From: Apostichopus japonicus
Lineage: Eukaryota > Echinodermata > Holothuroidea > Aspidochirotida > Stichopodidae
Assembly: GCF_037975245.1 (NCBI RefSeq)
Contig: NC_092569.1
Span: 33,751,668 to 33,815,667, forward strand
DNA length: 64,000 bases
Direction: 5' to 3'
The notes beneath the pieces were generated by a model that was given only the letters and a program-made list of their open reading frames with translations, made no database searches and was not told the DNA's origin. Position 1 is the stretch's first letter; every line of letters begins with the position of its first letter. Position numbers and translations under genes: made by a program. Positions 1 to 11,900 of the stretch are shown here, piece after piece.

Positions 1-1110
1 ACGTTTGTAATCCGTTTCACCGTTGAACTTCCGGTACGTTGCAATCCCCAGATGTATGCGCGACAACTTTTGCCAACGGAAATAACCGGATGACTGTTTT
101 TCGCGCGGACTCTTGTCCGTTCGTGCAATCCGGTGAGATGTGACTGGGCCTTAAGACACACAAAATTGTTCTGACGTCCGTACAAGGACGGGCTTAATGT
201 GCGGGGCCTACGGTAAGTAGTGTCAGAGATCTTAGAAGCAATATGATACTATCATTACCATTATTTGAACTACATTAAGGTGCTTTATAAAATGCTAACT
301 ATTGCAAGAAACTTTGGGGACAGGGCAAGTACTTCTCCCGTGGTCCCAATGGCCCCGGCCTTGTTTATATAAACGATATCAAACATTTACAAATACATAT
401 TAATACTGGTAGGTAGGTATACACATTTATCTCCTTTCCCAGTGATCTTATATTAAATACGACAATCCAGTGCCGTACGACTCACGGAACTTTGTCTAGA
501 AGTATCAATAACTGACTCGAAGTTAACTTGTCGAGGTAAATATCTTTCTAAGGAGACTATATCTAAAGAGAGAAACCTGATTAGCAGATCACACCGTGCT
601 GTAAAATTAGCTAGCCTATCCAATATCATATATCATAGCTATTTATTCTTTTGTCAAATTTCTTTGCCATCCCAATTTTCACACCGCAAGTCCTGTGTGA
701 ATGGGGGAGAGTGTACATTCCATCTACCCCTGGCTACGCCACTGTCACCGAAATAATACTTTGGTGTAGGCATGCTGGTACTCATTTAATCATTATTGCT
801 AGAACATCACGGGCAGTTGTCATCCGTTGGCTAATACTGTTGGGAACCAACCCTCAGGACTCTCCTGAGAAATGCTGGCCAGGGATATATTAACTGCTTG
901 AACTACCTATAGCTACGCCTTTCAATATATAAAAGGTTTATGTCCAAGCAAATTATGATATGAATGTACCATATGTACCAAACGTATAAAGAAGATATGG
1001 ATGTAAATCCTATAGTTCACTTAAAAGTCCTCGTCCAATAAAACAGCCGACATTGCAATGAGATGTGAGAATACTCGATCCCGCAAACAGGATGTGACGT
1101 AGGCAGTATA
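1..1110. other. no recognised gene or repeat
   Basis: The first 200 bp are richer in CpG than the rest (several CCGG and CGCG). The only ORF of note (651-893) is short and resembles no family I know. Nothing else is supported. Confidence 0.4.
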
Positions 1111-1113
1111 AAA

Positions 1114-1183
1114 CAAGGAAGTATTGTTCATACAGTATGCCGCTTCACAACTATTCGAAACGGTGTTAATAAGATATTTGTAC

Positions 1184-1282
<99 letters not shown>

Positions 1283-1373
1283 TAGATAGATATATGAGAA
1301 TGTATACAAATATATATTTAACACCGTTTCGAATTGTTTTGCAGCGGTATACTGTATGAACAATACTTCCTTG
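1114..1373. repeat. long inverted repeat with an (AT)n core
   Basis: The arm at 1114-1188 is the imperfect reverse complement of 1300-1373 (shared blocks include AACACCGTTTCGAA and ATACTGTATGAACAATACTT). The centre is an (AT)n run of about 90 bp (1190-1280) followed by GATA units. It could fold into a cruciform or hairpin, and may be a palindromic nonautonomous element invaded by a microsatellite. Confidence 0.85.
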
Positions 1374-1504
1374 TTGGGAGCAGGTGGTGGGTTTGGTGCA
1401 CAATTAGGGCTATTTTGATTACCACATCTTTTAGAGATGTGTCCAACATGATGAAAAAAAATGGAAAAAGAAAACCCTATAGTGTGTTATTGGTGATAAT
1501 GTGT

Positions 1505-2170
1505 AGATGCACTATATATTAGTTCATACATTTGTATGGTGTAGAAGAGTCCATATAATGTGTATATTGTACACCGTAATGCATACATAGTGTATGGTAT
1601 ATGCTTGTTCATACGGTGTGTATAGAGTATACATAATTCATACAATGTGTATACTTACGACTAGTTCATACAGAGCGTAAAGTGTAGACTATAGTTCACA
1701 TTGTGTATAATTCGTGCAGTGTGTATAGTATATACTATATCATACCTTGAATATAGTGAAGTCTATTTCATACAGTGTGTAGTGTAGTGTGGACTAGGTA
1801 ATACCTTCCATATAGTGTAGACTAGCCAATACAGTGTGTAAAGTGTACACTATAGTTCACATCGGGTATAGTTTATATAGTTTGTATAGTATAGATCAGA
1901 TCATACCTTGAATATAGTGTAAACTAGTTCATACAGTGTGCTTATTGTAGACTAGATCATAAATTGTATAGTGTAGACTAGTTAATGTAGTGTTTAACTT
2001 AAATACTACATCATACAGTGCGTAAAGTGTAAACTATTTCAAACAGTTTAAAAATTGTAGATTATTCCTTGCATGATTGATAGTGTAGTATAACTCATAC
2101 ATTACATTTCACTGTTTACACGATACAGTGTACCAGTTCATGCATGTTATAAAGTGCTGACTAGTCCAAG
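1505..2170. repeat. decayed minisatellite
   Basis: Many diverged copies of a motif like TTCATACAGTGTGTATAGTG, with TAGACTA linkers, recur at irregular spacing of a few tens of bases. No ORF. It starts about 130 bp after the inverted repeat, whose arm also contains ATACAGTATG, so the two may be related. Confidence 0.6.
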
Positions 2171-2858
2171 TAGTTCAATAACACTTCCATTCATCCAGTC
2201 GACACTTCTTGATTTTTTTCCTGCCAAAAAAAAGCGTTGTAACGTAGCTAACGTAGCTAACTGAATATCGAAATGACATCTTAACCACAATCAGCAAAAT
2301 CAGCATTCTGACTCTTTTTATCGACTAGGTAGCCTGAACGTTGTTTAACACACCACTACAAAACCCTTGAACATGAACCATGCTAAATATAATATGCATT
2401 AAAAGCGACCAAAAAGCTAAAATATATTAACAGTTATTGAATTTGCAATACCATTGCTGTCCTTGGAACTAGAGACACGCTATTCGTTAGCTATGCAATA
2501 CGTGGTTTAAATGGTTTTATTGGAGCAAGGACAATTCAACATGATGCAACTGAAGCTTACTGTACTATTGACTAAAATCTCAGGATATAGATAGCTGTAC
2601 ATAATATAAAGTTGGATTGCGCATGTCGAATAGTCTTCTTTACATACAAGCCTACGAATACTCTATATGCGCAGTACGTTTTGTATAAGCTGTTCAACTA
2701 ATCATGTTTCAAATAAAACGATGGCATTAATGGACATCCATACTACTACGGTCATTCCAATGAGGTGTTGGTAACCCCTAAATGGGTACTCTGTGTCATT
2801 TGTCATCTTGCCCTTCATCGAATATATTTCAGCGTGGCATTTCTTCAAACCCGAAATC

Positions 2859-2924
2859 ATGGAGATTTTTTTCAAAGTTTGTTTAACTGTTTTGACGATT
2901 TGGAACTTGTTTGGAACAGAAATG
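2859..2924 (+). CDS. exon 1: signal peptide exon of the FReD-TIL-EGF-FReD gene
   Basis: The ATG opens 22 codons (MEIFFKVCLTVLTIWNLFG...), a short charged start followed by a hydrophobic core, ending in phase 0 at a strong donor (GTAAGT). The other FReD gene in this window also starts with a signal exon ending in phase 0. The exon lies 5.6 kb upstream of the next proposed exon, so it is a candidate only. A 5' UTR exon or a different start upstream cannot be excluded. Confidence 0.5.
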
Positions 2925-5900
2925 GTAAGTATTTTAATTTTTTAATTTGTTTAAAAAAAATATATGACTCTATTGAATATCTTCTGACTGTTTCAAGTTT
3001 TGAAAGCTAAGTCGCAACAATGTGCTGCTGCGCCAATCTTATTAAAGTTAAATGTTAAGACAAACTGAGTGTTAGCATCTCAAACGAAATAGGTAAACAC
3101 GGATTAAAATACTTAATGACATTCAGTAAGAAAGCCTTCAATTTAAATACTGAGTATTTTCAACTTCGCTAAAGGACAACTGTGTTTCGCCTTAAAACAT
3201 AACGTTCTAACTTAATAATATATACATAACAACTTTCTTCTTTAAAAAGTGCTTCCATGTACAATTTTAAGAATAAAAGCCAATTATACATCTCAAATTT
3301 TTTTGTTACGCACCAATTTTTAATCAATAACGTTTCGTGATGTGGCCAGGTAAAAATATACTTTTTCATATTTCGAGTATACAGCTTTCCAATATCATGT
3401 ACATAACGTCAGCGCACAAGGTTCCCCTCAAATATCCAACCCCACTGTTTAACCGTATACCAACACGTTACAACAATCCTTCATTACATCTTACAAATTA
3501 TTGAGCTTTGATTCACATTTTTTTTAATTTTAGTTTAAATTCATGCTCCATATGCCATTCTTCTCTCTTCTAGAATAATAACTAAATTCGAAACAGTAAC
3601 ACTCAGTTATTTCAAGATTCATAATTTCAAATATTTTTTTTTTATAAATGCAATCATGCGATTCCCCTATCGAAACAGAGCTTTACTCTTTGTATGGGTA
3701 ATATACAATATTCTCCTATGCAGTCTAAAGTTGAACAGATGTTTTATAAAGGCTTTGCTATTTTTACATAAACTGTATACGTATAACGTATAACTTGAGT
3801 CTAATCTGTACAAAAGCAACTTCCCTTGTCGGCTCTGTTATTTTGATATGATTTCCGAGCAGTTATGTTATTCATTGTCCTTTTTCAAGTTGTCGGTATT
3901 CAAGTTTAAAGCAACATTGACGTTTGATAATCTAAAAACAAAGACAACATTTCAATGTCAAAATACCAGTACAAAGATAGTTAAGTTAGCCTATAATTCA
4001 AATAGTAAACAGTATTATAGCTACTGTGAATACAACTATAATGATATGGTACATTCTTTTATTATGATATCTTAACTTTAAAAAAGTGGAAGGTTCCATT
4101 CTTTGTAATCAAATTTGAAGACATTTTCAGTTTAAGTTTGGTGATATCGCTGCAGTGAACTATCATATAAACGCGAAATTTTGCAGCTCGAAAATGTATA
4201 AAGAGCGCCGATATGGTTACATCCTTCACATGCTCATAGATATCAATTGTTTAGATGTCATTATTTATGTAGCTATGTTTGGCAAACAGTCTGCAACAAA
4301 CAATAACGATATTTGTTATATGTTATATGATCATTCTTTTTAAACACATATTCAAGGAAACAAGGTTGATAAACATTAAAACTAAATGGTTTACATGTCA
4401 ATCTAACTTTAAAGAAATTTAACAATGTGATATAAATATAAACATATGGACGGGATTATTGCTGAATATCATAAACTTAGGTTACTCAAGTTTATTGCAG
4501 TACAAAATTAGCAAAGAAAAAAAGACTGCTACAAAGCCCAAACATTGACAATTACCTTTTGTGAGTGCTACGTCTATTTTCAGACACTACTATATGACTT
4601 TAAATTGCTTTCACGAAAGATCATAAGAGATGTCTCTGGCGATTTTAGTGTCTAGCCAACGGTGATTTCCTGATTCAGTGTTTCTTTTCTCATCTATATT
4701 GTTAGTTGCTTCTAGTAAACAAAATTTAGATTATATTTGATATTGATTAATAGAACCGTTTGACCGCACATTCGCAAAGATACTAGATATACGAGTAGAA
4801 AAACTTTAAGACATGATGAAGTTTGTAAAAAAAAAAATCTATATCGCCTGCATTTTGAAGTGACAGTTAAATTAGATAGATTTCAAACTAGAGAGTATAT
4901 GTACTTCCTCAATAATTGAGTTTTAAAGAGAAGTAATATAGCTTAACCAAAAGTAACTGCGTGACAGCAACTCAGATATAATGTCGTATTACAATACCAA
5001 TGTAAGGGGGAATCGAAATGACGAAATACATTTAGAACGGCAAACTTAAATCTGAATTTATGATATATCGTTACCAAACCGAAGATCTATATTTAAAAAA
5101 AAAGGGTGCTCGTATTGCATTCATTCAATAAATCAATTTAAATATTAAACAAAGAATTTACTTTCTTCTAAATACACATATGATCAGTATCCTATTCTTA
5201 TGTCTGTTCTAATTCTTATGAGTTAAAATGAAATACCTATCAAGTATTGTTTGTCAAATTTGTGCGACATGTTTAACTATCTATCACTTACTCACGTGTC
5301 GCGCTATTATAAAATGTTCTAAAACGTTAGTCTAGTAAGTGGAATCGATTTTGGCGATGATAATAACAACTAGTAGTAATGTAAAAGCATTACTGAAAAA
5401 AAAATAACTACTGTGACACGAACATGATATTCAATCAAATAAACTGGAAGAAAACAAAAAGAAAGAAAGTCGATTTCAAATGCCATAGACGTTACTTATA
5501 CGTATAAGTTGTTTTATAACTGATGTTTCTTTTATCTTATCATTTGCCATTTTTGTACTATTTGAATTAATTTATTCCAATCCTTCGAATAAATATAATT
5601 ATAACAATTTAGATGTAAGCTAGTGTTGGATCTCTCGTTTATACCCTTTAAATTTCAAAACCAACCATTAAAACGAATCAATGTGAAGGCTAAATGTGGA
5701 TAAAAGCGCATAATAGTTAGCCTCTTTGTATAAAATCAGACACAATATAAAACTCCTAACAAGACCATTTTTAAGTAAGTTTGAAATCAAGTCAAACTAC
5801 GAGTAATACAAAGAAAATTGTTTTAAAATCTACATAAATGCCTTGTCTAAAAGTTAATTTTTATAGTTTTTTTTTTGGGGGGGGGGTTAAAGTTAAAAAC

Positions 5901-8900
5901 ATAAGCCATATTCTGGACATAGTTTGACAAGCAAATGTACATTTTCACCAATCATGAAAATAAATCAAAGGACATAAAATAACTGCAAAGGGACGTTTCA
6001 ATGCCGAAACCATGTTTAACAATAAAAAAAAACCTTATTTTTATTCTGCTTGTTTGTCCTAAAATAATTTTAATGTTCAACACTAAATGAAAATTCATTC
6101 ATACATTCTTTTTTTTCTTTCTTAAATTCAAATTGGGATATAATCTGTAACAGTAACATCAATGCAGGAACAAGTGAGACAACATAATTGCAGAGAGACA
6201 ATTTCCACCGACAAGTAAATTTCATTTCATTTTAATCGAGAACAACCTACTTTCTACATAATCCAGTTTAACAACATTTTAATGACAATCTGCAATAATT
6301 TTTCTCCAAACTTTGGAATACAACGAGCTAGTTTATCGTGTTAAGACTTTGAAGGTTTTATACATATGGTAAATACAAATGTGAGAGGCGTAGTCACCGA
6401 CGTTCACCCACACCCAACCCATCTCGCTGGCCGTCATTACACCCTCCCACCCGACTCACACATTCCCGTCATGTTACCATGTGGCTGGTCGGTGGAGTAC
6501 TAATCTGAACGTTCGTTTGTCGTTTTAAAGTAACATATAAACTAATTCGGTATACAAAAGGAAAATTTTCCTATGCCTCAAACAATATGGAAAATAGACT
6601 TTAAAAAATTAAACAAATTCATCAAATCTGTTACACTGTATCTAAATGTCGCTTTACTAGCACATGCTAGAAAAACTAGAAAGTATATCATAACACTTAA
6701 CAACTCCATCCATGGTAATAATTCGCTTGAAACACTTTCGATTCACTGATTTGTTGAAAGATACCTAATTAAATTCCTCCATATGATATTTTGTGGCTAT
6801 CGTTCGAACGAGCAACATATTCAAGAAAAACACGACTTGTGACAATCAAATTACTGCGATAAACACAATGATAAATGCAGATAGAACAGTATAACGTCTC
6901 ACACAGTCTAAGTCATTGCTTCCTCAAAAGCGTTATCGGCATAAAAAAGCTAATTTGGCTATATCCCAAAATATTCGCCTTTGACCGCGTCAATCTCTTT
7001 GTAACAATGGTACATAGTGTACCACCAGGGAAGCTAATATCAAAATTCGTAATTATTTCGATTCTATTGATTTTATTTTTCATGACTTAAGTTAAAGGGG
7101 ATTTGATATTCTTGTATCAAAGGAACATATTCTTCTCCAAACCGTGATAAAGTAACTCTTGACATTATAAACGCGTTAACGCTATAATGACAAGATGACC
7201 CGTCTGCAGACGTTGTTTTAAAAAAATCAAACATTTGATGGAGACAAAATTATATCAAAGAACTGTTGACATTTCAGGAAAGAACTAAAGCGTTTCCTTT
7301 TGTTTATTCAGAGAGTTGTCTAAATGCACTTCATCTCCTGGAAATGCTATACAATATTTTTGTCTTGACAGATAACATCATAATTTCATGACAATTAAAC
7401 TCCCATATACTCGCCTGTTCTGAAATATCAGTATTCGGAATTTACCAAACAAGAAAAATGTAAATGGTTAAGTTGCTAAAGATCATTCTTACTGTAACAG
7501 TTTAAACCCCACGAATTGTACAACATAAGGCAAAACAATTACATAATTGTATTTATTGAATGTCTTGGTCTGAAAGGAAGAAAACATTTCTTATTTCTTT
7601 GAAATCTTCCTCATTATTGTTTGTCTATTTTCTGATAAAATTCTTTATCTCTTGCAATTGTCATCATTATCATGTTATAGAATACAAATTTAATGTTAAG
7701 TTTTCTATTATTTTTCTATACCACATACATTTGTAGAATAAGCGTTTAACTAAGTTGTCCTATATTCTCTCGTTCATAACGTACTGCTATATTGTAATAC
7801 ATTTTAACTTTAAATGTTGTGAAATTTGCAAGAAACTGAAAAAAACAATTAAGACAAAAATTATCGCAGACTATGTTTTTACTATTTTACGCCTTATAGT
7901 TTAATACAACAAATGCATCCCCCTCAATCTCGTGCCTTAATAATTTGAATGGAGGTTTTTATTTAGTAAGATATACAAGTCTGTGACGAAGAACTTACCT
8001 TACATTTAAAATGACACCTTTTAAATCTCAGAATTACCATTTGCTAAGTAATAATCAAGACACGGTAATCATATTCCAACAAGAATAGCTGGGACGATAT
8101 AAAAGATCCGCCCGTTTAATAAAGGACTGTTAAACACAAATGCGTTACATATCATGTCTGAAATGTTCTGTCAAAATATCACTTGAACAAAGAACATCTG
8201 TCTGGAATGCGCAACTAAGTTTAATTAAGGAAGCATCCGGCTATTGCCTTTGTTCTTTTACGTTAGCTTACATATCTAATCCCGGAAAATGCCATTAATC
8301 TAATATTTCCTGGATGGAAGTGGTAATATGAAGTTCAGTTCTGTGTTTATTGACTTGCAGACTAGATATTAATTTCAGTAGAAGACTAACGAAACAACCA
8401 CTGCCTTAAACTAAAACAAATCGGACCAGTTTGCCTAAATGTTGTTTCTTCCGATCGAACAGATTCAATTGATCCTTCTTTTATTACGCAGGTTATCGTC
8501 AGTGCCGAGGTACGGTCTTCAGGTAGGTGTAGTAGTTATGCCATCCGACTTACCTTATTATGACAAGTAACCTCTGTGAGTTATATCAGCTATGTATTAA
8601 AAATGTTAACACTAAGTTGGCCAGCTGAATGGCTAAAACATTGGCTCTTTATAGTGTTTGCTCTAAATGTGTGTTTTTCAATCGTGTCAACATTTCCGAA
8701 CATTTATTATGAGATTGATTTTCTCTGAGTCGCGTATTTTCGGTCTCTTCACACCCTACGTGCTACATCGATATTTTCTCAGGTACGCTCAAAAAAATGG
8801 GATTGGACTGTCTTCATGAGTCTTTTGATCTCACTTGGATAAGACTGATAACTACGGAAGTTTGATGAAAACTAAATTCAAGTTATTTGGTCTTTGAATA

Positions 8901-11900
8901 TTTTATTGCAGGCTGAAAACTAATCAAAGCTAATGATTCAAAACAGTTACATCTGAGAATTCAATAACGATTACCGTATATAATTTTAGTCGCGAAATAT
9001 TCTCCTATATTGCAGTTGAGTAATAGTTGGCATTTAAACTGATGTATAACCTTAACTCTTATGTAACGAAACTAGTTCTCTTACAATTGGCTGAGAATCT
9101 AAGGCAATACTTTCGTTAACTGAAATGATTTTTCAGTCCCAATAAAATGTTAACTTTGTTTTACTTTCCATACAGGTTCTTCATACTTTGTTTTTCAACA
9201 ACCTGCGTATCCGAGAGATTGCAAAGAAGTATCGAATGCTTGTTCCTCTACCCACAATACATCTGGAGTGTACCTTATTAAACCAGATGGCCATCCGGAA
9301 CCGTTTGAGGCTTACTGTGATAATGATCTTGATACTGGTGGTTGGACGGTATGGCCGATTACTTGTTGTTTCCTTTTCAACTTGAAATAGATATGTAAAA
9401 AATTCCTTTTTTACAATTTTGCATATAGTAATGTATAGCGGTGTAATAAAAGTCGTTATTTCAAATAGAATCTTGATAATTGTTATTGAAGCTAGTGTTT
9501 AAATCAATGTTATATATTTTAAAATTTAAGAACAGTGTAGTTCTTCTTCCAAGAAAACAGTAAACTTCTAGCCCACACACTATAAACTGAAGTTAGAAAT
9601 ATAAATTCTTATTTCTGTGTAATAATTTTTAGCAACAAATCGCATTGCAGCCTAAGGGAACGAATATACATATTTAATCACGTCCCGGTTAACGCTTAAC
9701 TTTTTGATATTCGTTGTAGGTATTACAGCGAAGAAGATTGGATTCTGTAAATGTTAATAGAAGTTGGAAAGACTTCAGAAATGGATTTGGCTTTCTAGGG
9801 AGTGAGTTCTGGATCGGAAATGAGAAAATTGCCTACTTAACAAATCAAAAGCGGTACCAACTGAGAATGGACTTTGAGAACGTTGCTGGAGAAACTTACT
9901 ATGTCACATACGACGATTTTCGTATCTCAGATGAATGGGGGAAATATTATATATCAAGTTTAGGTAAATTCCTAATATCAGATGGTAAGTGTCTTTTACA
10001 TTCTTATTCAATATAAAGCCAAATAATAAGAATATCATTTATGTCAAAAGTAAACGTGCATAAACTGAAAGGTGTATTCTAAGAACGAATTGATCTTTTG
10101 GAGGTAGACTTAACTTGTCAATTATCTTTTCTTAGTTTGAAGAAACTGCTACAATACATATCGTACAAGTATACATATAGTAAATCAGCGAGTACAATGA
10201 CGATACAATGCATACAGTAGCGATAACAGTTTGACCATGTGATTGTGAGTACAGGCTCAAAGCGCGTGTGTAAATACTTAATCTTGCATTAGTATCTATA
10301 CTATATTTCCAAAATGCCTCCATAAGTTAAAGTGTGATTACGAACTCACTACAAGACTGCCTTGTACTCAACACTAACCTTGTCTCTGACCAAGGAATCG
10401 TATGTACCGTTTGTACAACAGAACGCTTACACTGAATACAGTTACGTCCCCCAGTTTCATCAGCACAACCAACGCAAACGAAATTTGGAAGTTTCTATTA
10501 ATTGTCTTTTTTGTCAGAGAGCAGTATACTTTCATTGAGAGAAACCCTGTAACAAAAGCTATGACTATCTGGCTTCAGTTGTACAACAAATTATGGGGTG
10601 TAATCTCGTAATGTTCAATAACTATTAATATAAATGTGACAAAGGAGCGGTCACTGCGTGATTTAAAATGTTCTGAAGTCATTCGAACTGCTTCTGAAAG
10701 TGTGTTACTTTCCTTTAACCTTCTGACAGCCAATTATTGAAGTAATTAAAAAAACATTTTCTTTGGCACTTGTCATATTCGTTGTGTCTGTATCAGGTTA
10801 CTTTTATTCACCATTTTTTCCCTTTCCTGTTGTCTAGAATTAAAAATTGAATGGTGTCCAGCTAATGAGATATTTAGCAATGAGACATGTGAGAGGACTT
10901 GTGAAGACCTCGATACTTGCATCTCGGCTACCTCTCGCACAGAATCAGAGCAATGTGTTTGCGTCGGCGATTATCTGAGAGAGCAAGGACAATGCATCCC
11001 TCTCAACCAATGCAACTGCTTCGTTGATGAAAAAGGAAGTGTATTAGGGGTCAGTACGGTTCTTTCAGGACTTTTTAAGCTTTACTCTTACTTCATTGTC
11101 CATATCATTAGAAGAAAATCTTCTATTATTTAAACTTGTTGATTATCACATTACATTTACAGATAACCGAGTAGCGCTCACATCGCGGTTGGGAAAGGGG
11201 CATAAACCCCACCTCCGTCGCCAGTTCTGGCAAAACTGTCAGTCAGGAACGTATTACATTAATCAGGAAGATAAGACATACGAGTTTGCATCCCCTTATA
11301 AACCAAAAACAAAATTCATGGATACTTCATACCATAGTCTTGCGGTTACAACTAATTGTAGGCCTAATGTTAAGTCGCAATAAGCCGTTGAATGCAACAT
11401 TTGACGACTACCTTTGTTCTTGATAGCGGATCCATAGGCCCCCTACATCGGAGTTGGTTTAAAAAAAAACCCATAAAACTTGTTTAACATTGGTCATCCA
11501 TTGTTGACATCCTGTTCATTTCACTGTGAAAATTTGTGACAAATAATTTGTTTACTATTTTTTTTTTCTCTGAATATCTTAAATTAGGAGGGCACGTTTT
11601 ACATCAATTCAAGATGTACACGAAATTCAACTTGTAGGAACAACCGTCTTATAGATGAGAGTTACCAGTGTAGTGATGACGCAACCTGTGATGAGAGGAA
11701 CGATGTCCGTAAATGTTACTGCAATAACTTGTTTATTTGTTGTTTCTTTTTGGCTTAACACAGGTTGGCGATTTTTACGTCAATTCAGGATGTACACGAA
11801 GATCAACTTGCCAAAACAACCAGATTATAGAGGCGAGTTACCAATGTAGTGATCACGCAACCTGTGCTGAGAGGAACGGTGTCCGTAAATGTTACTGCAA

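Noticed and set aside
11096-11383. 95-codon + ORF in the intron between exons 5 and 6
   Set aside because: No family resemblance, and in-frame splicing to the neighbours is not indicated by good sites.
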